NCBI RefSeq assembly: GCF_003073045.1
Contig: NC_037600.1
Span: 17,910,419-17,974,418, forward strand
Source: Pomacea canaliculata
Taxonomy: Eukaryota; Mollusca; Gastropoda; Architaenioglossa; Ampullariidae
Length of the DNA stretch: 64,000 nt
Direction of reading: 5' to 3'
Position 1 is the first letter of the stretch; each line of letters starts with the position of its first letter. Positions 1 to 11,652 of this stretch are shown here, piece after piece. Both the position numbers and the translations under genes were made by a program. The notes beneath the pieces are model-generated. The model searched no databases, was not told where the DNA came from, and saw only the letters and a program-made list of their open reading frames with translations.

Positions 1-342
1 AGAATGAAACCCTTGGAAGTATAAAAGTTGGTGTGCGAATGGACTCTCATCCAACATTTTACTGCACGTCTGCAAACATTAAAACAAGGAGGTATTTATA
101 AGGCTTTCATTTGCAAGTATCTTTGTAGGTGTCTAATGGTATGTGTCTAAAGTTTGTATATATATAATGTTTGTCAGTGTTGAAAAAGAAGACAGAATGA
201 GAGGAGAAAGATAAGATAAGGAGCAGGAAGACAAGAAAGAGGTGAACAAAAGAAGAGTTAAGGCCCTTCCTAAAAGAACACCATGGATGCAAGTTTGACC
301 AACTTTGGTAAAGTTTGGTAAAGTTTTTAACTATTTATAACT

Positions 343-625
343 ATGTACAAACTTTGTATGCTTCCATACCCAGGTGGTAATCTATACAAACTGGGAGATT
401 CCGATACCCTCCGTTTACAGTCTGTAAATCCTGTTGACACGGCTGATCTTAATGCTGACTACATCCTTGAGCATAACATCAACATTTTCTTCATCGCTAG
501 AAGCTGGCTACGCGACAGTGATGACTCTAGGTACAAGGAGATCACTCCAGCAGACTACAGGGCTCTGTCCATAATAATCACAAGCGAGGGGCATCACTGT
601 CATTACAGGATTTTCTTCACACCTT
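343..625 (+). mobile_element. LINE endonuclease remnant
   Basis: The frame from 343 reads like the N-terminal part of an apurinic-type endonuclease domain of a CR1/Rex-Babar-like non-LTR retrotransposon. There is a segment on being in the dark about a neighbour (ADYILEHNINIFFIARSW), then a D-rich WLRDSDDSRYKEITP motif followed by a Y and short hydrophobics, matching the family pattern 'ALTETWL..DDD..I..I.P.GY'. The match stops near 625 and no reverse transcriptase follows, so this is a short, dead fragment. Family assignment is by motif memory only. Confidence 0.55.
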
Positions 626-1659
626 GTCTTCTTTCTGTGTCTGTCTCCCCTTCACTCACACACCCTCTGAAGCAGCTGCTCACTATTCATATCATCTTAT
701 CATCTACTTTTCTGAGCATTTACCAGCCCCCACACAACAAAAAAGATCAAGCTGCATAACTCTTTGCAGCAGTTTAATGGGATCACAGTGCTATGTCTCT
801 GCAAAGTACTTAAAAAAGACAGACCTCCCGCCCCCCACAAGATAAGAATGAAAGCTAATATAGGTCAATCAGATGATTCACAGGTATACAGGACCACAAA
901 ATTAACCCAAGGTATGATTTCTAGAAATGTGATGAGTTGACTTAATAATACTCTACATATAATATGTAAAGTAAATGACTGAAGTTATCCATGGGTGAAT
1001 GTGTAAAGCATAAAATACTGTTAGTATTGTACAGAATTCCTGATCCTTATTTTGAAGTGAATCACAAGATCATACTTTAAACAGTTCTGGTTAAGTTGTT
1101 GTGCCTAAGTTTCTAATAAGCAAAATTGTGTTCCTTATCAAACCAAGACTTCAGAAGGAATGCAGTGCGTAAACATTAAGGACCTGATAAGAAACACACC
1201 CACCTCTTTAAACATACGAGCAAGAATAAATAGAAGCCCAGCAGAAAGACGTGTCAGTGCCACTGGCATCAGCACTACTACGTTGCTCCCGATTCTCAAG
1301 TACTGAAAGGGACAAATGAAGGTATAGTAAAACTTCCCTTCTAAAACTCGCTAAAATCTACCAACATCAGGTCATAACTGTGGGGGGTCATAGTAGCAAG
1401 ACATATCAGTCATTCCAGGAACCATGACTTTAAGCACCAATAAATTCAAGTTAATATTGAAATGTTAATGCTCTTAAAAGCCAGACACTGCTTTTTTACA
1501 AATTGTCTTTGCTTTTGCTTAGTCGATATTATTCTATCATTGCTGTGTTTGACTGAAGATTTATAAGGGAACTAGCTTTCCAGATAAGAGCAATCGATCA
1601 ATACACATGTACCATGGCAGACAAAAGAAACTCTCTTTTAAAATACACTATTCATAGTA
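626..1659. other. no gene seen
   Basis: AT-rich sequence with only short unconvincing ORFs. An AATAAATA stretch near 1226 looks like a TATA-type box but has no supported gene after it. Nothing else is supported. Confidence 0.4.
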
Positions 1660-2080
1660 ATGAACTGCAAAAGGTCATAATGAAGCGCAAACAGTCACAA
1701 AAATTTTACTTTTATAAGCACGTGACTTCTCAAAAAGAGTCAATAATGAAACACAATTGACTGGTGTGAACTGGTAACGAGACAACAATGAACAGGGAGG
1801 GTACCAGTCCTTTTGACCAAAAATGGTATCACCCAGACGAATACAACCCTGCCATGACCATATCATCCTACGTTGGAATGATACGGTCATTACAGGGTCA
1901 GTTCAACTCAAGGAACAAGCATTCTCTATTTAATTCATTTTATGTGATTTTTATGTGACTTTTGCAGAGAATCATAATATAGGGTAAAAGGTCTGCAAGA
2001 AGCTGACTATTTAAATGTATTTAATTTTTTAACATGTGACTTCTGCAAAAATTTCATTATAGAGCACTATTGTCAGTCAT
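1660..2080. repeat. degenerate tandem repeat, array 1
   Basis: Several diverged units share the skeleton ACTTCTGCAAAA, then TCATAATGAAGCA or AATATAGNGTA, then a GTCA or GACTGG ending. They start near 1667, 1728, 1958 and 2036. The unit near 1728 (TTTTATAAGCACGTGACTTC) has a close counterpart near 30,277 in a second array 28 kb away, so this is a dispersed repeat family rather than chance. Unit length is roughly 60-75 bases, with unrelated spacers. It may be the core of a non-autonomous element. Confidence 0.55.
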
Positions 2081-2202
2081 AAGTCAGGTTAGGGAAGTGT
2101 ATATCTGTAAGTTGTATTCAAAGTTCAATAGTAAGTTCCCCTGCACTTTGAGATACATCATTGTACATTCTGTGCACAATCTAACCAAACAATATGCACA
2201 CA

Positions 2203-2290
2203 GTGAGAAATAATGACACACTACAAATAGCTATGACAACTGACAGAAATAATGACACTCACACTACAAATGGCTATGACAACTGAAAGA
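2203..2290. repeat. short tandem duplication
   Basis: Two adjacent copies of a unit of about 40-45 bases, each with GAAATAATGACAC, then ACTACAAAT and GCTATGACAACTGA. They differ by a few substitutions and a small insertion. It lies directly before the LINE tail at 2,290. Confidence 0.65.
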
Positions 2291-2680
2291 AGCCTTGGAC
2301 AGCAATCGAACTCCTCAAAGCAAAGATGAGCCGGCCACGTTATGTCCACAAACAGGAAGACAGCACCATCCCCGAGCCTCTGAAGACTGTCCACAGATGG
2401 CAGCTGCAAATGCTGAGAAACAGGCAACAGTTGAAATGCCTTTGACATGCAGGATGTTGCACTCTCTGCAAGCGCCAGATGATAAAGTACTTGCTGTGAT
2501 TCTCTCTCTTTGCAGGAACCATGGCAAGTGTCACGAAAAAGGGCGACAACATGAGCTTGAACATGAGCAGCATACTTCAAGAGATGAATTTCTTGGTGAT
2601 GCTTCACCTGGAAGAAGGGCAAAAACAAAAAAAGTGTGCAGAGTACCACCTAAAGACATCAGGAATCTGTTAATTATCTA
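2290..2680 (+). mobile_element. LINE 3' end remnant
   Basis: One plus-strand frame from about 2,299 reads IELLKAKMSRPRYVHKQEDS then TIPEPL. This aligns residue by residue with the tail motif of many animal LINEs, 'SIEA.LLK.QLRWAGHVVRM.DSRIPKQL'. Downstream, another frame has the K/R-rich tail style of these ORFs (RNHGKCHEKG ... RRAKTKK). The reading frame is interrupted, so the copy is dead. A minus-strand ORF across the same bases is treated as a shadow. Confidence 0.5.
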
Positions 2681-2880
2681 GATGATGACTATTAACTATC
2701 CTGATTATTTATGTCTGTCAACTGTCCTGATGATGACTGCCATCTACAGCAGCTGATAGTTTTATTCTCTAGTAAAATTACACCACAAAGCATTTCATAT
2801 TTGAATGCGATTCATTTCTCCTTAGATTCTAATTATACCTCTTGACTTGTTTTGAGGAGTCAAAATTTCTGAACTTCTGA

Positions 2881-2943
2881 TTAATAAACATTATTATTGA
2901 TGATCAAACGTTAATAAACATCATTATTGATGATCATATTTTT
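2881..2943. repeat. 30-base tandem duplication
   Basis: Two head-to-tail copies of TTAATAAACATYATTATTGATGATCA-type sequence with one internal substitution. The TGATGATCA block could pair with itself. No function is suggested. Confidence 0.7.
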
Positions 2944-3232
2944 TTATTTTATGTGCATTTTAAGACTTGAATATACAGACATTTCTTCAAGCACATAAAG
3001 AGATGCAGAAGCTCTGTGTGTGTGTGCGCATGCACATATGTGAGTGCATATATGTTCATGCACATGCGTGATCTCACACAGGTAAGTGTTAAAGTGCAGG
3101 ACATTTGCAGAACTGAAAATCTAATTAATTCTTTATCATGATTCATTAAAATCTGACAACTTATAAATTATACTTTGATGACATGTTTTTGTTGGGATAT
3201 TCCTAACCCTAAACTTCAATTTTTATATGAAG

Positions 3233-6200
3233 TCAAAACTTTTTGTAAATCTTTCCTTGGCATAAGGCAATAACCTTTGCTTGCAGCATCAGCAGCGTCC
3301 AGTTTTCCAAGACAGTGCTGTCACAAAACTGGCTGCTGAACACTTGCTTCAAAGGACGACCTTTCACCAAACACCATTCTTTCACCTCTCCATCCTTCAG
3401 CTCTTCATGACACTGTAATATGCAATCATTTTACAATTGTTACACATATAGCACAGGAAACTCCATCATATTACTTTGCCTCAAGCTCTTAAGATCTGCA
3501 ATCAAACATCAAAAAAGCACCTCGTCCACCATTCTTAACCTGGACTGTATTATAAAACATGACATTAAAAATATTCCCAAAGCACAGTGAAATAGGTGAA
3601 ATTAAATATTTACAAAAAAACAAAGGAGGCAGCCTATACACAGATATAGACAATAACTACAAGTACAAAGATAAACTGTGCATGATATTTTAAAAAGTGT
3701 CAGTTTGTGCTTCCTTTTGAAACTGTGCATTGACTACACTTGTTTGAGGGAGAATACCCTAGTCCTAAGTAAGAATAATGGTTTTAATCTTCTGAGAGTA
3801 GTTTATCTCTTTCCCTGCTGTATTTTATTATACAGACTATCAGAGCCCAACTACAGGGGTCACTGTATGTCTGGCAGCCTTGTGAAAGACATTAATGGCT
3901 CACATAGACAAGTTTTGAAACCACAGAAAAATTTACAACCAAAAGAACAGTTAGACCTACAGCAGACACACTGTGGGGATACTCTACTACCCCAACAGCT
4001 TAGCAACACTTTCTTGTGCAATTAATAAAAGAGACATAAGCTGCATTAAATTTTACCAGTTGTGAAATCAATCAGATGCAAAGAACTATCTTTGTGTAAA
4101 GTATTGAGATCTCTCATGGATCTAAAACACTTCTGTTGGTAGCAACTGAGTATCAGGTGATGAATATTATGCTTTATTAAACTGACCTTAACATAAAGCC
4201 AGTCATACTCTGGTAAGCTGTACTCTGACATCTGGTCCAGAAGCTGCAACCAGGTGACTGTATGCTGCTCCTGTCGCTGACGAAATGTACCCTGAATCTT
4301 ACCCACCGGCACGGAAGACTGCCAAGATGCCAGCTGTTGAGGGTTGCCTGCATTTCTTCCTCTAACACAGGCAGAGCGTACTCCATTGGCAAGAGCACGC
4401 ACAGGTGAAAATCTATAAATTCTTCCCTAAAAATAGAGAATTTAAATCTGATTGTACAAAATCTAAGCACTTTGAGAGAATGATAATGATGACAATGGTC
4501 AGCAGAGTGTGAGAATGACATTATTAAAACCAGGATATGTGATATTGTTAATGTAATTCTGAAAAACATGGCATGTAATGTTTACTACTGTTGTTCTACA
4601 TTCTGATCTCAGTACTTCCTCAATGGCTGATATATAAGCTAATGTTGGTTTACTTTGGAACTATTGCACATGTTTTCATGATAAGTTTCACTGATAGTGA
4701 TACATTAGAAACTGCATTTGTCTAATTTAAGAACTTCTGTTAATAAAACACTAAGAGCATTGCATTACATATTGATCAACCTCTCAACTTAAACATTTAT
4801 ACAAAGAAATTGAATTAAAAAGGCCACTGGTGAAATGTACACACATGCATGCCTCTGTATATGCACCTACACACACTACAGATTACAGGGTATTATTGAG
4901 ACACACACTTACACACAAACACACACACTTTTGTTTCCAACCTCCAGACCTCTTGAAACTACCTAAGCATGAATGTTAAAAGTGAAAAAGAGACAATTCT
5001 TTATTTAAAAAAAAGAACTTATGAAAGGGGCCAGTTCAGAGTGAAGTTTCAGATTAAAAAATGGACTGCTTTTCCCCAAAAACCTTTTGATTGCTGGCTA
5101 TGATTCTTTTATCATTCTTGATAGGCTTCAGCTGAGTCAAGCCAATGTAATGATCTACACAGAGCTCCTGCAGATTTCCAAGCATCTTCATTTCAGCCTG
5201 ACCCATGTGGCCATACAGCTCCAGGTTATGGGCAATGGTCGAGGACTGCAGCTGACTGAAATGCTTACAACAGTCGATGTGCTGATCCAAAAAGTCGCAT
5301 GCAATGTCGTCTTGCGTGAACAGTACTGTATCCTCATCTGTGGATGCTGCAGAATCATACAAGAATATCTCTCGTATGAAGAATGCTGAGAAATCTTTAG
5401 TGATCAGCATGCTGAGGCATTACTATAATTCTACTTAAGGCAACACACATGCATGCAAGTTTGTGCTCAAATGCATATTCACAGAGACACAAGACAATCT
5501 ACTGGGAGATGAGACACTGAAGCTACTAAATGCTACTCACAGCAGACTTCTGAGAAAAGTGCAAGAAGGTGGTCTTCTGACATGGGTGCTGTGTAGCCAC
5601 AACAGACCACATACACCTCAGAGTTTCCTGACTTGCTAGTTGCTGGCTTGCATACAATTACCTAAACAGATTGCAAAAACGTTAAAGCATGATTGTAAAT
5701 GTATAATGTCATGTAATGGCCTTCCCAAATTATTAAACTTTGTGCCAAATTATTCTGCTGACATATATTAGACCAAAAAATTCAAATCTGCTCACCTTTT
5801 GAAAGGCACAGTTCAAAAAGTAAAGAAGGGAAATAGTAGATGATTCGAACATGGTGAAGAGTTTAATGACAAGATTCCCATCTGGTGCCAGAATAAGACA
5901 TGCAGTCAAGGCTTCACACAAATGAAGGCGAGAAACAAGTTTTTCCTGCTCTGCAGGGTTTTCCTGGCAGTTGATGCTCCCATCAGCTGTTACCTAAAAC
6001 AAGAAATCAAGAAGCCAGACTTGTAATAGACATTCAAGGTTTAACTTCAAAGACTGCCATAACCCATTACACAAATAATGCCTACAAGGCTACTATTGAG
6101 TATATATCATTCTTATAACAAAAATTTAAGAAATGGTAAAGACTATGTCTGCTGATATTAAGAAGTAAATAATTTGTATTAGTAATAATTTAGATTCCTT

Positions 6201-8283
6201 TTTCTTTACATGTGCATATCATATGGACATTAAAATGAAGTTAGTAAGATTTCATACTTCTCCTGATGCACATAATCATTTTGTAGACATAGTCTTAGTC
6301 AAATAGTAACAAACCTTATGTCACTTAAATCATTGCTATGAATTCTCAACAAAAAAGAATCTAAATTCCACAATGAAAGTCACTAATATGATAAATACTC
6401 CTAAAAACTTTTTTATTTATTTAATGAATGTTCAAAAGCTGTAAGATCACAATAGTTCACAAAAAATGAAATAAAAAAGGCAACAGATTCTAGTCAGTAA
6501 TTTCACAACCACTTACAAGATGTACATCACCAATAGATCTTAATTTTGTCTTTAGGGCTTTCAGGTTTTGTTCTGACATGAGGTCTCCAGAATTATCTTC
6601 CCCGAAGAACCAGTGCCTGTAAGAGTTTCTGATGAACCGATCGTCATCAATCATCTGCATGACACTGTTGCCTTCATAGTAAGGGTTCAGTGTGGTTCCC
6701 ACCCAGTTCCATGTGCCTCTAAAGCCTGTGAAAATGACGTACTGACATTATTCAACGATACTGAATATTTTTGCACCATCATAATCTTTTCTATTGTCTT
6801 TTCACTTCTCCCTTTTATTATCATGCATGTACATGCAAGCATCACACACACACATTCTCTGTCTCACACTCACACACACATGCGTGCATGCAGACAAGGC
6901 CACAGCCTGACATGCATGTGCATGCATGCTCATCTATATTATACAGAAACATGCAAACTCTTTCCAATACTCACTCAACTGCACTAAAATGACAGCTAAG
7001 TATAAAACTGGTAGAGTATTCTAAACAGCTATAAGAGGGTTGTTTTTTTTAATAAGAATTTAATTTTTACCTCTAGAAACCAAAAAGTGGTTCAATGAGG
7101 TGATGAAGGCACCTGGGGCTTCACAGAGATGCACAGAGCAGTAAGAACTAAATGGTGATTTCAGAACTGCTTGTGGAACAATGTCATAACGAGCCAAGAT
7201 CTCATGGAACTTGCACCAAGCCTGGGTACAGAGTTCTGCACGAAACTGCTGTTTTACTGTGTTTACTATTTTGCCTGAAATGTGACAAAACTTTACTGTT
7301 TCAGGAAAAACAATAAATGATGAAAAAAATGACAAAGAAAACTGTTAGATTTACTTTAAAATAGTTACAGAAATTAACTATTAATGCTAGCATTAATCTG
7401 ACAATTAATAAATCAAATCTGACTCTCAAATTTTACTTCTCTACAGCTAGAGAACACAAACGCTTTTAACGTAGAAGAGTATTAATTTTACAAGAATGAA
7501 ATATAACAATTGGGCACACAGTATGCATTTACCTTCATTAATTCTATCTGTCTTCATTGAAACAAATAGTATTAATTTTTAAAATGTACCTGCAAGGTTG
7601 GTGGAGCTGGTGTGCTGATGCCACACAACCATTTCCTTATCACTGAGCTGATCTTTCAGCGAGTTTAAATTATCTTTAAGGCCCAACAGTTCATTGTGTG
7701 GCCAAGCTTTAGACAAATAAAGGCCCCTCATCTGTCTCTGCCTCTTTTCCTCCAAATTCACTGTTTGGTTTGGCTTTGAAATGTTCTCATAATGGTTTAA
7801 ATGATGGCAGCAGTGGCTGTGGCTGTGAGTGTCATGACATGTATGTAATTGTGCAGCTTCTCCTTGGCTGCAGCCACTTCTTTCGGTTTCTGTTTGAGAT
7901 TTCACTACAAATGCTGTTTCCAGTTCACCATGTTTTCCATTGTAGCATGCACATCTCACAGAATCATGTAATGGGATATTTTTTATCTCACCCATTAAGC
8001 AGTCTTTGTTTAAAGATGACGACAATGTCTGATGTGTGCATAGTTCTGATGTATCTTGCCATGCTGTTTTGTTCTTTACTCTACCACAAGTACAAAGTTG
8101 CTTTGACGATTTGAGTTCTTCCCCTTTTGTAAAGTTTCTGAAGAGTGAGGTTGTTTCTAGAGTCCATCTTGAAGACTTTATGTAACAAAATTCCTTTTGA
8201 AATAATGACCTCACTTGTGTTTCAGCATTTATAGCCATGTTGTCACTTGAATCACAATCCAGTCTTTTTCTCTTGCACTCCAT
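3233..8283 (-). CDS. CMTR2: cap-specific mRNA 2'-O-methyltransferase 2 (CMTR2)
   Basis: Adds the 2'-O-methyl group to the second transcribed nucleotide of capped mRNA, using SAM. Coding exons: 8283-7590, 7274-7071, 6716-6517, 5993-5796, 5661-5541, 5385-5084, 4426-4187 and 3412-3233; phases close to 712 aa. Family hallmarks in order: WHQHTSSTNLAG, AELCTQAWCKFHEIL, the SAM-loop HLCEAPGAFITSLNHFL, TTLNPYYEGN, WFFGEDNSGDLM, VHLVTADGS (catalytic Asp region), VIKLFTMFESS (catalytic Lys region) and CKPATSKSGNSEVYVVC. The start is the ATG right after a TTGTCCAG acceptor. The N-terminal 150 residues are poorly conserved and His/Cys-rich (HTCHDTHSHSHCCHH). The protein is shorter than the human one (770 aa). 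The last exon simply runs to a stop, so its end is the weakest part. It is transcribed in the same direction as the NR5B gene upstream. Confidence 0.92.
6845..6893. repeat. CA-rich microsatellite
   Basis: Imperfect (CA)n with TCT interruptions, in the third intron of CMTR2, followed by GCATG-rich sequence. Similar CA tracts occur at 15,344-15,391 and 16,326-16,350. Confidence 0.85.
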
Positions 8284-9300
8284 CTGGACAACAAGTAGCA
8301 TAGTTGTTGTGTGAGTGATGGTGGGGAAAAATTAATCTAATCACCCAAAGATTGTCATGCTACTCATATTTTCTTTTATTCTAACTTCTTGTTCCAAAGT
8401 CATGTTTACTGGTAATTACTTCCTTCACATAATGAAAGAACTTTGGTGTCAATAACTAATCAGATACACTAACTTCATCTATGTTCTAATAGTCCAATAT
8501 ATTGTCTTAATTTAACGATCATAAATCAACAAACTGATAGTATTAAGGTAGCGTTAAAAAAACTAAATAAAAGTGAAATTATGTCAAGTACAATACAGAT
8601 AAATATACATTGTATAAAAACTAAATGGCAGTCTATAATAAGGGAACAGAGCGACCTCGGGGATCTAGCTGATCTTTAAACCACACGACCACTACGGACT
8701 TGAAAGCCTGATGGATCCTAAGAGTTAACAGCAAAGAATAACAAGTGGAAGAGAGTACAAACAGCAGTAACCAACACATGTGGCATCACGAAATTGTATC
8801 ACTCTTCCCACACCTACTCTAAAACCTTACTTCCTCATTTCTTTCATCTCTCTTCCCCCATATATCCCAGGTGCCCTCAAGTATGCATCATTTAATTACG
8901 ATTAGAAACCGAAAATAGCGTTATCTCATTTATAATTGTTGTATGCTTCTCTCATGATTACTTCCTGGCATGCACAAAGGTCCGCTTATATGTGCATTAG
9001 AGATTATGAACGATATCAAGCGTATTCGCTGTCAAAAATATACTTAGACTATATTTTTCTTGTAATTTTTTTTTTTGGGGGGGGGAGGGAAGGAGTAGAC
9101 AAGATTGTGATCATCACTGTCATGTTAGATTTTAGATCACAGCATCAAATGGGGGAGGGTGCTCACAAATGAAACGATTTGGATTAACTGCAAAAAAAGT
9201 ACACTGTAAATAATGTACCTCCTTTGTCAGATAATATTCGGTGAAGCTGATGATAAGGAAGAAACAGAAACTAAGGGAGATAATTCTTAGCGCACATCAT
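8284..9300 (-). promoter_or_regulatory. upstream region of CMTR2
   Basis: The CMTR2 start codon sits immediately after a splice acceptor, so at least one non-coding 5' exon must lie upstream on the minus strand, probably before about 9,300. It could not be placed. A segment at 8,640-8,725 resembles, on the minus strand, a worn tRNA-type SINE (GTAGTGGTCGTGTGG then CCCCGAGGTC), at low confidence. A G-run lies at 9,076-9,086. Confidence 0.35.
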
Positions 9301-11559
9301 TTAAAAATTTTCATCGGGAAAGAAACGAAAAATAAATTTATTCCCGCTTTCCACACACACGTACTATGAAAACATGAATGTGGACAGATGAGATTTGCGC
9401 TGGGTGCTAGAGAAAGGAAGGCATAAAAGAGAACGAAAGGTATTACAGGGAAAAATAATCCATTGATTAACAGTTCTACAAGTGTATAGAACAATTATCT
9501 CACACATTCATAAGCACACTCACATTCCTGTGCTCACTGCATACGCAGTTTCTCTGCATTAAAAAAAATAATGCTAATATGATGTTTGAAAATAAAATTA
9601 CATTAATGTGATTTGTCTTTCATTTATGCATATTTATTAGTAGCAGTAATAATTCCTTGTGATCGCCCTCCACTCACCCCAGCTCATACACAAAACGTTA
9701 TGTCCCATAGACATTCTGCACTATTTTATACCAAATTAATAAGAGGGTCCCTCAAACTCAAGAATGACTTATTCAAGACAAGCCCGAAACAGCGTTCTAT
9801 GGAACAGCCTTCCTTCACACCTCCAACAAACAGAATCAGTCTATAGTAGTTCAAACCAGGACTACATCTATATCAAAACCTTCATAAGCCTCCCACCCAA
9901 TGTAAATACCCATCACTAACAATAAAAAAATAACAAACGAACATGTACCACATTACTTATTCATTAGTCAAAAACAAAACCCTGTCAAATTGGAGACCTC
10001 AACCCTTATCTTCATGCATATTCTAATTTTTCCCCTAGGTATTACAGTAATGCCTTTGTTTTGCAGTAATGTAGTGTTTCAGTTTCTTTTCCTTAGATCA
10101 AGGACTAGATGTAAAAAATCATAACCTTTGATAAAATATCCCAACACCTAGCTGGAATATTAACAATTTTTATTAAAGAATTGAAAATAAAATTTATGCC
10201 ACAAAATTTACAGTTGTATCTACATTTTAATCACTTACAAAATGGAAACAAAATGTCATCTGTCATATCTTCAATTGAAAATGCAAAATATCCTTCATTA
10301 ATAAAGGTAAAATAAACAAGGGGAATGCATTATTAATGTAGAAAGGCATACAGTTTTTACACTAAATGTCTTCAGTATCAGTACGTATGTACAAGGGCAT
10401 ACATTTGTTTCTTTAAAATGCCTTTAATGTCAGTACTAATGCATTGTCCTAGCCCCTCCCCTGAATCAAATTCTATTTTAAGAAATATAAAAAATAAAAA
10501 CTGAGCAATAAAATTCAAAATTAATCTGTGGCTGTATGAAAAATGTTGCCAAACCAAAAGCCACCCACCATCATGCAATTTATAAATTGTCTTTCACATA
10601 CACATTCAGAGAGACTTTTTACTCATCCCCATTTTCTTGTATGCACGCACACACTCTCTGTCTCTTTCTGCATGTGGGGGAAAAAAAAAAGACCTAGCAT
10701 GGAGTTTTAACGAATAGAAGCTTAAAAAATAAGATTACATCTACCAATGTGATCTATATTTCATTTATAGATGCTGTAGAAGTAGTGATCTTTGATCTCT
10801 CTCCCTCTTCCCCTCCTTTACAAAATAATTAAATCCATAAATTATGCACCCACCATTTTTAATTGCGACTCAAATACATATCACCATTAGCAGTTTGCAT
10901 TCATACTTTGATCCAGTAACCAAATTATTAAAACATGCAAAATTATAGCAATAACAGAACATGATGGCATATAAGCCAAGCTGCCAGATCAAGATTTAGG
11001 CTCAAGTTGATTTTATCATTCCCTAGCTGAGTACATAAGTGCATAATTATAAGAAAATGACAAAAGGCATTATCCTTGAGCACAGTAATGCTTGCTGTTG
11101 CTATTCTGACAACTGATATTTTCTAACCACAATCCATACTGTCTACATATGCATCTACAAACCTATTCATGTTTAACTATGATTTATAATGTGTTTGGGT
11201 AAATAAGTCAATACATATGTGTTTGTATGCAAGCACAAATATATTCTTTTATGCTGGCAGGCATGCAGGTTGAAGCATAGATAAAAAAGTATGCTGTATA
11301 TGAAAAACTTTTTACAAACCATATCTGCACTAACCAGACCACCTTAAAGAGGGGATGAGAGGTGGATGAGCAAAGAGTATATAACACTAGACACTCATTC
11401 TCTTTGATATTTAGACGATGAACATCACTTCTTCTAAAGAGAATTAAAAATAACTTGCACATTTTTCTTAGTGTGTGAATATGGGAGGTATAGCCCAACC
11501 CTCTCCTGTTGTCATTACTTTCCTTAATGAGTTACCATTTTATGTTAAGAAACTGCAGG
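9301..11559. other. intergenic / possible NR5B 3' UTR
   Basis: AT-rich with no convincing host coding. The block 10,045-10,132 is shared with 50,541-50,615 (see repeat entry). Some of this may be long 3' UTR of the NR5B gene, which is transcribed toward it, but nothing in the sequence proves it. Confidence 0.3.
10045..10132. repeat. dispersed repeat, copy 1
   Basis: Shares with 50,541-50,615 an ordered run of words: AATGC, TTGTTTTG, AATGTAGTGTTT, AGTTTCTTYT, then AGTAGATGTA or ACTAGATGTA and CATAA. Similarity runs over about 80 bases with scattered changes. The family is unknown. It may be a piece of a SINE or small DNA transposon. Confidence 0.6.
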
Positions 11560-11652
11560 GTGGGCATGGGGATTTTTGAACTCTAGCCCAAGGCTCAAGC
11601 AAACAACTTTCTGCTCCATAGTCAAGCACTATAACCATCAGGCTTCCTGATA
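11560..11652 (-). mobile_element. tRNA-derived SINE remnant
   Basis: Read on the minus strand, GCCTGATGGTTATAGTGCTTG resembles a pol III box A region and GAGTTCAAAAATCCC a worn box B about 50 bases on. This is the layout of a tRNA-derived SINE head. No clear tail or target duplication was found. Confidence 0.5.

Noticed and set aside
2221-2649. Minus-strand ORF of 142 codons, considered as a further C-terminal exon of CMTR2.
   Set aside because: It has only weak, hydrophobic similarity in order, while the plus strand of the same bases gives a much stronger residue-by-residue match to a LINE tail motif.
7770-8114. Plus-strand ORF of 114 codons.
   Set aside because: Antisense shadow of the first CMTR2 coding exon.
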